Source: a virus | Virus record (IMG/VR): IMGVR_UViG_3300031741_000001 | Span: 17,828 to 81,827 of that record | Direction: 5' to 3' (one strand) | Length of the DNA stretch: 64,000 nt | Shown: piece by piece, positions 41,903 through 49,957 of the stretch | Layout: each line of letters starts with the position of its first letter | How positions within the stretch are numbered: the first letter of the stretch is position 1 | The notes under the pieces: model-generated | Databases searched by the model: none | Seen by the model: only the letters and a program-made list of their open reading frames with translations | What the model was told of the DNA's origin: nothing | Program-made: the position numbers and the translations under genes

Positions 41903-43930
41903 TTAAGTAAGCAACACGTGTCCGTTAGACGCTAATGCTGCGAATTGTTTTTTAATGATATTAGTATCCCTTGTTGTATAGAGGTTTAGTTTAAAACCAT
42001 TATTAACGTCTTTACTATCTCTTATAGTAAATAATTTATTATTAGCTTTTTCTAGATCTATAAATTTACCAGCTTCACTTAGAAGCCTAGTGAAAACTTC
42101 AGAGACCTCGTCCGGTTTAGTACTTCCTAGATCGCCTTCAGGTACGTCAATATTTGTTAGATATATTCTATTTGCTTTTACCGTGAATACAGTAAACGTT
42201 ACTGCCAATGCTTCTATAGCATCACGTGCTTCTTTATTGTTATTATTAGTAGTATTACTTTCAACTATATAGCTCCAGTAATCTCCAACTCTAAATTGTC
42301 CATTTGGAGTATATTTATTACGTAGTGCTTCTATGATAATTTTCCTATCTCTCATATTCTCGAAGTCTAAAATAGTAGAATGGTCAGTAATGAATGTTTC
42401 CACTCCAATAGAAACTATATTCCGAGTCATCTTAGTATAGTCTGCATTGTTTTTAAATCTAGCGAGTTTAGGCGCGTCGCATAAGAATAATTCTTTAATG
42501 GCACTTATCTCAGTGATACCGATAAAACCATCTTCAGTATCTAACTCACCAAAAAGACCAGAACCTAGAATATAAGAATTAACACTAGATACAAGCATCT
42601 CTTCAAATATAGCTGCTGTCTTTTTCTTCTCACCATCTAGAATAGCTTCTAGAACATTACCCATCTCTTCCGGTTTGCAACCGATAAGATGTTTTTTAGT
42701 TTTATCTATCAAAGTTTTAAATTCCTCAACTGGAACTTTCTTAACCATGAGCTCTGGGAATTCTACTATCTCTAAGGATTTCTCAGTCGCTCTATTCTGA
42801 TTATCAGAACAATCATCTAACTTCTCAACAATTTCTGACTCGAAAGACGGTCTCTTAATTTTAGAAACTTTAATCTTAAAATCCGATAGGTCAGTTTTTA
42901 CTTTTTTCTGAGATATTGATGTGTGGGCGTTTTCCCATTCCTCTAAAGGCTCAATCACCCAATTGAATATCTTGGGTATCGGTTCCGTATTAAATAAATT
43001 ATCCATTTTTCCATCCCGATTTCTCGTTTCGCGTTCTGGGTATTCTGTAAAATCTCTAGAATTGCTTTTATTTTTAAAATTAGTGGCTTTTATTTCAGCC
43101 TGAGCTTTCCTAGTGGCTTCTACACTTCTAGCATTGCGGATATTCTGTTCTGCTACAGACACATAACCGTTATCATTTCGTGTAGCACCGCAGTCATATT
43201 TAGAATGTCTTGGTTGCGGATCATCATCTTCTCTATAGGAACTTATAGTCCTAGGGGCTCTATCTATAGGTTGTTCTCTACGGAATCCGCCGCTACCATT
43301 GTCGAACCCTCTATCGTTGCCGAATCCTCTATCGTTACTATAACGGCTATCGCGACAACCATCACCACCGTTACGGTTATAATAACTATTATTGCTATAA
43401 CTATCATTTCTTTGACGATTATCAAAACTTCTAGGATCTTGATATCTGTTATCGTTATTATATCCACGATCTCTATTATTTTGATACCTATTATCGTTAT
43501 TAAATCCGCGATCTCTAGGATCTTGATATCTATTATCGTTACTGTAACTACGATCTCTATTATCTTGATACCTATTATCGTTACTGTAACTACGATCTCT
43601 AGGATCTTGATACCTATTATCGTTACTGTAACTACGATCTCTAGGATCTTGATATCTGTTATCGTTATTATAACTACGATCTCTACCGCCCTGATCTTCT
43701 ATCTGTTTAAAAAGATTCTGTAACCATACCTTTAACTCATCCTCTATCTGTGAGACAGTAGGAGAACCGTATCTAGATAACTGTCTCTCATAAAAGGCTC
43801 CAACTTCATTTTCTATAGTAGCTAGAATATTTCCGGCATCTATTGCTGTTAAATTATTACTTTTAACATTAGCAGCTAATAACGTATCCGCTTTCTGCAC
43901 GATTTGTCTTGTTCCAAAATTATCTGACAT
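41903..43930 (-). CDS. Protein with Arg/Asn/Tyr-rich repeat region and large C-terminal domain
   Basis: 675 residues. Residues about 1-80 are a helical domain (NFGTRQIVQKADTLL). Residues about 83-166 contain six 14-residue repeats of the type RDRSYSNDNRYQDP, then more Asn/Arg/Gly/Tyr-rich sequence to about 240, likely a disordered low-complexity region of the type that supports phase separation or RNA binding. The C-terminal 430 residues are a folded, mostly helical domain ending LASNGHVLLT. It ends at 41903 next to the convergent non-coding gap. The function is unknown. Confidence 0.7.
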   Translation of the reverse strand: MSDNFGTRQIVQKADTLLAANVKSNNLTAIDAGNILATIENEVGAFYERQLSRYGSPTVSQIEDELKVWLQNLFKQIEDQGGRDRSYNNDNRYQDPRDRSYSNDNRYQDPRDRSYSNDNRYQDNRDRSYSNDNRYQDPRDRGFNNDNRYQNNRDRGYNNDNRYQDPRSFDNRQRNDSYSNNSYYNRNGGDGCRDSRYSNDRGFGNDRGFDNGSGGFRREQPIDRAPRTISSYREDDDPQPRHSKYDCGATRNDNGYVSVAEQNIRNARSVEATRKAQAEIKATNFKNKSNSRDFTEYPERETRNRDGKMDNLFNTEPIPKIFNWVIEPLEEWENAHTSISQKKVKTDLSDFKIKVSKIKRPSFESEIVEKLDDCSDNQNRATEKSLEIVEFPELMVKKVPVEEFKTLIDKTKKHLIGCKPEEMGNVLEAILDGEKKKTAAIFEEMLVSSVNSYILGSGLFGELDTEDGFIGITEISAIKELFLCDAPKLARFKNNADYTKMTRNIVSIGVETFITDHSTILDFENMRDRKIIIEALRNKYTPNGQFRVGDYWSYIVESNTTNNNNKEARDAIEALAVTFTVFTVKANRIYLTNIDVPEGDLGSTKPDEVSEVFTRLLSEAGKFIDLEKANNKLFTIRDSKDVNNGFKLNLYTTRDTNIIKKQFAALASNGHVLLT
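43433..43684 (-). repeat. Six 42-bp coding tandem repeats
   Basis: Six in-frame 42-bp units encode the 14-residue repeat. Adjacent units are nearly identical at the DNA level, including at third codon positions, indicating recent expansion. The repeats create long open frames on the opposite strand (43205-43723) that have no other support. Confidence 0.8.
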
Positions 43931-43948
43931 TATATTTCTCCTTAAAAG

Positions 43949-45460
43949 TTATATTATTTCTAAATCTTTAGGGATTATGAAATCCCCATTTTTTGTTATT
44001 TCCAAATATGGATTAATGTTCCCTGCTTTAATAGGACTACTCGTTGATATACTTAAAACGCTTTCAACTGCCAATTGGCTAGTGTGAGATTTCAACAGCT
44101 CTATTGGAATGTTAATTTTAGCTTTTTGAGCAACTCCGTCAGCTATTGATATTTCTTCATTTTTTAACGATCTGAACTTCTTAAGGTGTATCCCTAAAAG
44201 AGTATTGTCGTTATAGAAAGATGGATTAGACCTAAACACATTAGACTTACTCATCCAATTTCCTTTTTTAGAACTTCTCCTAACAAATTTCAACATCGTT
44301 TTAGGAGACAGCCCTTCTTTACTATTCAATACATCATAGAGATTATTAAAAATACTCTCACAAATAAACCCCATTATCTGAGAAAGACTACCTAGCTTCT
44401 TATCTCTAAAATCTACAGGGTTATACTTTTTAAGATTATCATCAAAGGTATAGAATACGTTTAAAAGAAATTCTTCTAAAGTCTCAACACCCATACCTAA
44501 AGTTTTTAAATTAAAGATAGCTGACGGATCCAATAGCGTATCGTTCATCGCAATACTTTTTTTAGCATGTATGTAGTTAGACACATCCTTGATATGCGTC
44601 CCGTAAGTATATCTTCCATATACTGTCATGAAGTAACTGGGGCGTTCATCATAAACTTGAGATATTGTAAACTTCTTATAAAAATTTAAAATTGTAAAGA
44701 TAGAAAACAAAACCCTACGTTTAAAAACATCTATTGTTAGCAATGGGTTAAAAGCTAGATACATATTAGTTTTAATTTTAATATATTTAAATCTACTCTC
44801 TTGAATTGATTCACATAGAAATAAATCTTCTTTATTGATACTGTAAGTCTCTAAGGTTTTGAACCACCCAATTTTCATGAGATGGTATAAGGGCAATGGT
44901 ATTTCGTATTTACTTTTCTTCTGGTGGACTTTACCAGTTATTATCGTATCATGATACGGTTTCCCTTCAGTTGGTTGGAACGTTACTCTTTCGGTTCTAC
45001 GGAAAGAGAGCCACGCTCTCCTAACTTCAAATCTTAATTCATTCACCCCTCTATAGAATCCTCTTTCTATAATAGGGAAGATAGGGAAGTATTTAGTGTC
45101 TGACTGAATTATAGCTTTATTTACCATAAACGGTATTTCCACATGTATCGGATACACGTTACCGGAGAATTCTAAATCGTACCGCATCACATAGAAGCTA
45201 CTATATGTTGTCTGTATAGTATTTTTAAGATATTTAAAAGTCTTATAATAATTAATACTATCTTCCGGAGATAGTTTTTGTTTACCTAAATATTTAACTT
45301 TGTCTTCTCCAAGAAGAATGATACACTCTTGCAATAATGTTTCAATAAAACTAGGTATCTCTTTTATATTGTCTTCCCTGTAATCGTTTATTAGATAGTC
45401 ATTGAACGGCGGTAGATGGTTAGCGTATTCTTCTAAAATATATTTCCACGTATCATTCAT
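43949..45460 (-). CDS. RNA polymerase beta subunit, N-terminal part (phage-type split)
   Basis: 503 residues. Several beta-subunit landmarks occur in order: a start like the first beta helix (HLPPFNDYLINDY), a NVYPIHVEIPFMVNKAI strand region, FPIFPIIERGFY as a protrusion/lobe segment, DFRDKKLGSLSQIMGFI (about 348) resembling the DxxGNKR...G-x-L-L region, KKGNWM as the T-G-N-W fork-loop region, and SQLAVESVLSISTSSPIKAG resembling the RQLH...W-G-x-x-C-P-x-E-T-P-E-G fork. It ends before the catalytic hybrid-binding half, as in phiKZ- and AR9-type split polymerases. Similarity is weak at residue level but the order of landmarks is convincing. Confidence 0.6.
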   Translation of the reverse strand: MNDTWKYILEEYANHLPPFNDYLINDYREDNIKEIPSFIETLLQECIILLGEDKVKYLGKQKLSPEDSINYYKTFKYLKNTIQTTYSSFYVMRYDLEFSGNVYPIHVEIPFMVNKAIIQSDTKYFPIFPIIERGFYRGVNELRFEVRRAWLSFRRTERVTFQPTEGKPYHDTIITGKVHQKKSKYEIPLPLYHLMKIGWFKTLETYSINKEDLFLCESIQESRFKYIKIKTNMYLAFNPLLTIDVFKRRVLFSIFTILNFYKKFTISQVYDERPSYFMTVYGRYTYGTHIKDVSNYIHAKKSIAMNDTLLDPSAIFNLKTLGMGVETLEEFLLNVFYTFDDNLKKYNPVDFRDKKLGSLSQIMGFICESIFNNLYDVLNSKEGLSPKTMLKFVRRSSKKGNWMSKSNVFRSNPSFYNDNTLLGIHLKKFRSLKNEEISIADGVAQKAKINIPIELLKSHTSQLAVESVLSISTSSPIKAGNINPYLEITKNGDFIIPKDLEII

Positions 45461-45471
45461 TTAAAAACTCC

Positions 45472-46656
45472 TTAGACATGTAATACTTTTTTAAGAAAAA
45501 TATCCTTTAAAACGTCTAGGCATACTCCTAGAATATTCAAGAACGTTTTCCCCATAGTGTCTCCTATCCATTTCTTCTGCTTCTTCATATTATCGAAGTC
45601 TTTAATCTGTTGACTTCTTTTTATATCATCGAAATCCTTTTCTTTCTTATTTTTAATATCAATAATTTCTTTTTTATACTCAATAATATCCCCACTCAAT
45701 TTATCTTTTTCGACTTCATGTTTTCTTTTGAGTTCGGTTATTATTTCTACCTGTTGCTTTTTCTCCCAGAGTAATTTCTTACTTAGCTCTTTCTTATCCA
45801 ACCTAGCTTCTTCTTTTACTTTCTCCATTTGAGGTTTGGTAAAGATGTTTTCTAAATCTTTACGGTGCTCTTGTCTAGCTTTTTCTAAATCTATAAGAGT
45901 TACCCCAAACAGTATAGCTTTATTTAAAGACAAATCCATATTATGGACATGGAATTTGTTTTCAACAAATAAAGTTAAGTCTATATCTTTAACCTCTACT
46001 GGATTATTTGGAGTATTGAAAATACTACAGACGTTCTTACCTTCAAAATGAGTCACCGCCACTCTATTAACTATTCCGCATAATTCTACATGAACCGCAT
46101 TAACATCTCTAAATTCTTCACCTGTTAGATTTACACTCATCTTGATATTAGAACTTCTATCACTATCGTATAGTTCTAAAAGCTTATCCATTCTTATTTT
46201 CTCTGGACTAACATAAGTTTTAGCTCTAGGGTGGATAGGTACTCCATGTTTTTTAATAAAAACTACAATATCCAATTCAGGAATATACGCTGGAGAGTTA
46301 TCGTGAATTTCTTTAAGACTAATATTATAGACTTCGCTATCTGCAATATCATCCCCTCTGGGACAATAACTCCGTCTCTCTCGTCGGTTAAAGAAAGATT
46401 TCCTCAATACTACTCTAAGAACTTCATGCCCAAGAAAAGTCGCGCAGCCGTTACCTACTTCACCAACCTTTAGGTTTGGAGATATGTAAGTTACAATGCC
46501 TAAATTATCGACTATTCCACATTCTACACTACCCCTATTAGTATAGAACTTTTCTATATAATATCCTGACTCATGTCCATAAACTGTACTAACTAAATTA
46601 GTGTCCGGACTTATACTCATTGTGTATAGGTCGTTAATTATTTCTTTTCTTTTCAT
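45472..46656 (-). CDS. Unknown protein with beta N-terminus, coiled coil and hydrophobic tail
   Basis: 394 residues. The N-terminal 250 residues are mixed beta (HESGYYIEKFYTNRGSVECG, EVLRVVLRKSFFNRRERRSY). A Lys/Glu-rich coiled coil spans about 260-365 and a hydrophobic helix follows (KTFLNILGVCLDVLKDIFLKK). An early-type promoter copy lies 42 bases upstream at 46698-46714. It lies just upstream of the beta N-terminal gene (11-base gap), so it may be co-expressed with polymerase parts. The function is unknown; the layout suits a membrane- or virion-attached adaptor. Confidence 0.65.
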   Translation of the reverse strand: MKRKEIINDLYTMSISPDTNLVSTVYGHESGYYIEKFYTNRGSVECGIVDNLGIVTYISPNLKVGEVGNGCATFLGHEVLRVVLRKSFFNRRERRSYCPRGDDIADSEVYNISLKEIHDNSPAYIPELDIVVFIKKHGVPIHPRAKTYVSPEKIRMDKLLELYDSDRSSNIKMSVNLTGEEFRDVNAVHVELCGIVNRVAVTHFEGKNVCSIFNTPNNPVEVKDIDLTLFVENKFHVHNMDLSLNKAILFGVTLIDLEKARQEHRKDLENIFTKPQMEKVKEEARLDKKELSKKLLWEKKQQVEIITELKRKHEVEKDKLSGDIIEYKKEIIDIKNKKEKDFDDIKRSQQIKDFDNMKKQKKWIGDTMGKTFLNILGVCLDVLKDIFLKKVLHV

Positions 46657-46697
46657 TAAGACGTTATCCTTTTTGGAATTTTATATTATTTATCAAA

Positions 46698-46714
46698 GTA
46701 ATAATATATTTCTA
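46698..46714 (-). promoter_or_regulatory. Putative early promoter, minus strand
   Basis: Minus-strand reading TAGAAATATATTATTAC, one of the best matches to the repeated element, 42 bases before the 45472-46656 start. It would drive that gene and the RNA polymerase beta N-terminal gene. Confidence 0.6.
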
Positions 46715-46783
46715 AGATTCCAATGAGGGATTTACTTAATTAGTAAATAGCGACTTATACTATAATAGATTATAGTAATATAT

Positions 46784-46819
46784 AACCTAAAGATAGACCG
46801 TAAAGTCTATCTTTAGGTT
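46784..46819. terminator. Hairpin terminator
   Basis: A perfect 15-bp stem (46784-46798 with 46805-46819) with loop CGTAAA, directly after the stop at 46823 on the minus strand. A second imperfect palindrome TACTATAATAGATTATAGTA lies at about 46758-46777. The T-run is weak, but the position is that of a terminator for the 46823-47815 gene. Confidence 0.7.
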
Positions 46820-46822
46820 GTT

Positions 46823-47815
46823 TTAGATCGATGAGTTTAGTTTAAGTCGGTCGTATCCTAAATCTATTACTTGTTCTCCCATTGCAGCTCTACCCATCTG
46901 TATACTTGTTTGCATCGGTTCGTCTGGAAAAAGTGCAGGCATTAACGATCCTCCCTTATTAGTAAAATTAACGATGGAAGGACCATCCATCATTTCGGTT
47001 TTTAGATCAGCAACGTCTAGTAATGTCCCTATCGGGCTTTGCGCTTTTAAATCATCAGCCATATCGGTTATAGACGATAGACCAAAACCATTACTGGTTG
47101 TGCCTACTAACCCAAAAGAACTGAAGCTGTCATCCGCTAATCCACTAGTCATACTCTGAAAAGCTGCGACATTCTCCAAAGATTGATTCATATTTCCTGA
47201 TAATGTGCTAACGCTACCAGATAGATTAGCGATGTTACTTCCTCCGTATTTCGTTATAGCACTAGCGTATCCGTTTATACCCCCTTGACCTGCGATGACT
47301 GGTAGGGCATCTTTAACGACAGCTTGTCCTTTCGTTGTCAAAGCTGCTGCACAATCTAGAAGATCTCCGAAGATATTAAACTTATCCATAAGCCCATCCA
47401 GACCATCAAAATTACCCAATAAATCTTTAAATAAGTTTCCAAAACCCAAGTCTCCTAAAAGATCATCTATAAGTCCGTTTATGGAAAATCCATTAATAGC
47501 ATCGCAAGTAGATGAGAGGGAATCTACATTATCGGATAATTTTTGGAGTAAGGTTAATTCAGTTGGTTTCTCTACTGCTTTATCAGAAATATACGACCCG
47601 TCTCGCATGGCTTTGAATGACTTATCGATCTTAGCTTTTACTTTAGTTAACTTAGCCTCATCGGTTATAGGTTCTTCTGCAAAAACACTCATAGCTCTTA
47701 AAGATTCGGATTTCTCTTCAGTAGTGGTAAATGAAAAATTGTAAGCGGGTATAGTATTATCTACTAGAGCTGGTTTTACCGATCCCGTTCTAAAAATATT
47801 AGATGGTTGTGCCAT
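46823..47815 (-). CDS. Unknown Gly/Asp/Leu-rich protein, likely virion component
   Basis: 330 residues starting MAQPSNIFRTGSVKPALV. The middle (about 100-180) is rich in Gly, Asp, Leu and Phe with repeated GDLGFGNLF / GNFDGLDGLM / FNIFGDLL phrases, then Ser/Gly-rich stretches (NLSGSVSTLSGNMNQSL). It resembles low-complexity virion or baseplate-needle accessory proteins; no family is recognised. It is joined to the next gene by a one-base stop-start overlap (TAATG). Confidence 0.65.
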   Translation of the reverse strand: MAQPSNIFRTGSVKPALVDNTIPAYNFSFTTTEEKSESLRAMSVFAEEPITDEAKLTKVKAKIDKSFKAMRDGSYISDKAVEKPTELTLLQKLSDNVDSLSSTCDAINGFSINGLIDDLLGDLGFGNLFKDLLGNFDGLDGLMDKFNIFGDLLDCAAALTTKGQAVVKDALPVIAGQGGINGYASAITKYGGSNIANLSGSVSTLSGNMNQSLENVAAFQSMTSGLADDSFSSFGLVGTTSNGFGLSSITDMADDLKAQSPIGTLLDVADLKTEMMDGPSIVNFTNKGGSLMPALFPDEPMQTSIQMGRAAMGEQVIDLGYDRLKLNSSI

Positions 47816-48213
47816 TAGCCTTCTCCTATTTCATTAATTAATAACGCTACTCTTTTTAAATCGCTACTTAGAACCGCAAATTCTCCATGATCTAAAATCA
47901 TTTCAATAGTAGCGTCAAAACTTTTAATTTGTCCTTTTGAAAATCCTTCAGGGTTAAAAATAGCTATAGTGGTTCTATCTGGATCGTGAGCACTATCGAT
48001 CATTTCTGCTATAGAAAAAACTCCTGACATTTTCTTATTGATTAGGTATAGATGGATATTACAAAGATTCTTTTCCTTCCGCTCTATCTCCTGGCATTCT
48101 TCTGTCCAGTCTTCGACGACGGGGTTGAAGAAATCAATATCTAACATAGGGATTAATTCATCTCTCCAAGTAGTTTGATTGCAAGTTCCTCCAAGAAATA
48201 CTTTATTTTTCAT
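47815..48213 (-). CDS. Nucleoside 2-deoxyribosyltransferase-like protein
   Basis: 132 residues. The pattern VFLGGTCNQTTWRDELIP at the N-terminus, FFNPVVEDWTEECQEIE (about 28-44) and LYLINKKMSGVFSIAEMID (about 55-73) is that of the nucleoside 2-deoxyribosyltransferase-like family (DUF4406/Nuc_deoxyri_tr2 type), with the Gly-rich nucleotide loop, the N-P-V-V-D-W-T-E substrate segment and the S-x-A-E catalytic Glu. These enzymes swap or hydrolyse bases on deoxynucleosides or their phosphates. A role in nucleotide salvage or in counter-defence is possible. It is coupled to the structural-type gene downstream. Confidence 0.75.
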   Translation of the reverse strand: MKNKVFLGGTCNQTTWRDELIPMLDIDFFNPVVEDWTEECQEIERKEKNLCNIHLYLINKKMSGVFSIAEMIDSAHDPDRTTIAIFNPEGFSKGQIKSFDATIEMILDHGEFAVLSSDLKRVALLINEIGEG

Positions 48214-48222
48214 AACATCTCC

Positions 48223-48891
48223 TTAAAAATTATTATCTAAATGCATTCCTCTTAAAAGCACATTTAGAGTATGGGCTGATTTAACTCTAGTTTGAGAAGT
48301 TATATTCTCGGTATTGCAAGATCCTGTTTCTTCTAACTGTCTTCTAAATTCTCCATATGTATCAATATCACCTCCTCTTATTTTAAGAAGTTCCACTAAA
48401 GACTTATCCAATCCTCGTGAGTGTAACACTCTAGTTTCCTGCACACTAAAACTAGCTTTGCCATCAGCTCCGCTAACTTGACCAGTGAGACCGTCAATCG
48501 ATTTATCGTCATTGGGAACTTTTAACTTGTTATCTAAGAATTGCTGCATCCTTCTAACTGACATTTTTAAAATAGGATACCTCTCGTTGGTTAAATACTT
48601 CTTTCCAGAAAATTCATCAACTAACCACACTCTACTAGTTAATTCAGTTTTAGTTAAAACTGAAGCTTTCTTTATATCTTCCATTTCCAAATTCATTTTC
48701 ATATTAGGAAAGACTATAAATATCTGTTCTTTTTTTTCTTTCAGTAAAGTAATAAATCTTTTCAAACCTTTTTCGTCTAAAGTTTTAAAAAAAATTATAT
48801 ATCGTTGGCTGTTTACTTTAGAGGGATCTAGTTGATCCATAACTTTACAGATCATTTTTAATATTTTATTTTTCTTTTCTTCAAAACTCAT
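48223..48891 (-). CDS. RNA polymerase beta subunit, C-terminal part
   Basis: 222 residues. Residues about 85-220 follow the extreme C-terminus of bacterial beta: WLVDEFSGKKYLTNERYPILK resembles the D-G-R-T-G-E...G-Y-x-Y-x-L-K segment, then RRMQQFLDNKL, then GLTGQVSGADGKASFSVQET corresponding to Q-P-L-G-G-K-A-Q-F-G-G-Q-R-F-G-E, then LLKIRGGDIDTYGEFRRQLE for the L-T-V-K-S-D-D-V-x-G-R region, and TLNVLLRGMHL for F-x-V-L-x-K-E-x-x-x-L-G. The N-terminal 80 residues are unlike beta and may be a phage-specific addition. The central catalytic part of beta is not in this window. Confidence 0.65.
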   Translation of the reverse strand: MSFEEKKNKILKMICKVMDQLDPSKVNSQRYIIFFKTLDEKGLKRFITLLKEKKEQIFIVFPNMKMNLEMEDIKKASVLTKTELTSRVWLVDEFSGKKYLTNERYPILKMSVRRMQQFLDNKLKVPNDDKSIDGLTGQVSGADGKASFSVQETRVLHSRGLDKSLVELLKIRGGDIDTYGEFRRQLEETGSCNTENITSQTRVKSAHTLNVLLRGMHLDNNF

Positions 48892-48907
48892 GGTAAACCT
48901 CTTAAAA

Positions 48908-48923
48908 GAGGGACGAATCCCTC
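48908..48923 (-). terminator. Short hairpin terminator
   Basis: GAGGGA and TCCCTC pair around CGAA, and the minus strand continues TTTTAAGAGG. It lies between the 48934-49338 gene and the beta C-terminal gene, giving partial termination or RNA-end formation. Confidence 0.5.
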
Positions 48924-48933
48924 AAAATTATTC

Positions 48934-49338
48934 TTATGCTACAAAAGGATCTATTGAATTCAACGCTCTTTTATTCGTAAATTCAAAATCCTCTATGTTA
49001 ATCATTTTTAGGAGTGGTGGTTTTCCATTAACTAAACCGCTCTCTCCTAATAAATTCAAATCTCTATCGAATATAATAATAGATTTCTCATCTAGAACAT
49101 CATCCAGATGTAAAAATACAATTATCATATTCTTTTTAACAACAACCAAAATAGGAAATGGCAATTTCCATTCAGGTCTAATCATCTTATTATTATCTAC
49201 CCATCTAGAACATCTACTATCGTAATCCATATCCGTTCGGATTACAGTTCCTCCGTGACTAACAGCAGTTGCTAATTGTTTTTTAGTGATGCTGATTTTC
49301 CTGCCTTCATAAAATGTGGTGATAAGTGTTTTACTCAT
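48934..49338 (-). CDS. Unknown 134-residue protein
   Basis: 134 residues starting MSKTLITTFYEGRKISITK. It has a basic first half (AVSHGGTVIRTDMDYDSRC), then strongly hydrophobic strands (FPILVVVKKNMIIVFLHL) and an acidic loop (LDDVLDEKS). It is flanked by short gaps in a minus-strand unit containing the topoisomerase and polymerase parts. No domain is recognised. Confidence 0.6.
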   Translation of the reverse strand: MSKTLITTFYEGRKISITKKQLATAVSHGGTVIRTDMDYDSRCSRWVDNNKMIRPEWKLPFPILVVVKKNMIIVFLHLDDVLDEKSIIIFDRDLNLLGESGLVNGKPPLLKMINIEDFEFTNKRALNSIDPFVA

Positions 49339-49399
49339 TGAGATTCCTTGTAGTAACTGAAAATTAATTTTTAACTAAAAGATTTGTTTATATAGTATT

Positions 49400-49945
49400 T
49401 TAGACTTTTATCCCTCTCGATATCAAATACCCTACCATGGCACCTAAAATGTCTTTGAATGCTTCAGCCATTAGATTAATCATTTCTTTAAGTTGTTTAA
49501 ATTTCTTTTCAGTTATTTCTACGATTTCCATACTGGAACCTGTAGGTAGCGCTCCGAATAATCCGTTCATCTCCATTTTAGTTTGATGTATGAACATATA
49601 TATTTCTCTCATACCATCAGGATTACACCATAAAGCATTTTTAAAAATATCAGACCTCGTTGCTACGAAATCGAAGGATACGTCAGATCCATTAACTTTA
49701 GCATATCCTGTATTTTCCCCAAGAGCTCCAATTAAAGCTTTTTGAATACTCACCACAATATCAGTTAATGGCATTCTAGATGCTAAACTATTTTTAAGGA
49801 TAGAACCTATTGTTCCTAGAGCTACTACCGTGTCTGCTATTTTACTAAAATCTAAAAATTCGCATACTAATGTTGCATCTTTAAATGGAGCATGCTCTTT
49901 AAGTGTTTGAAGTTGTCCTAATATCAAATGGTGTTCTAAAATCAT
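49400..49945 (-). CDS. Unknown 181-residue protein with hydrophobic C-terminus
   Basis: 181 residues starting MILEHHLILGQLQTLKEH. It is helical, with a segment GSSMEIVEI near residue 140 and a C-terminal hydrophobic helix (FKDILGAMVGYLISRGIKV) that could touch a membrane. The gene sits 13 bases downstream of the topoisomerase A-like gene, which puts it in the replication unit. The function is unknown. Confidence 0.6.
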   Translation of the reverse strand: MILEHHLILGQLQTLKEHAPFKDATLVCEFLDFSKIADTVVALGTIGSILKNSLASRMPLTDIVVSIQKALIGALGENTGYAKVNGSDVSFDFVATRSDIFKNALWCNPDGMREIYMFIHQTKMEMNGLFGALPTGSSMEIVEITEKKFKQLKEMINLMAEAFKDILGAMVGYLISRGIKV

Positions 49946-49957
49946 TTTTCTCCTTTA

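Noticed and set aside
43433-43684. Repeat array resembling a CRISPR
   Set aside because: The units are contiguous with no spacers and encode an in-frame protein repeat.
43205-43723. Long plus-strand open frame of Ile/Ser/Thr-rich sequence
   Set aside because: It is a mirror of the 42-bp coding repeats of the opposite gene and has no ribosome-binding site or coding-like composition.
48223-48891. Interpretation of the 222-residue protein as an ordinary helical unknown
   Set aside because: Several beta C-terminal landmarks occur in the right order over about 135 residues, which is unlikely by chance.
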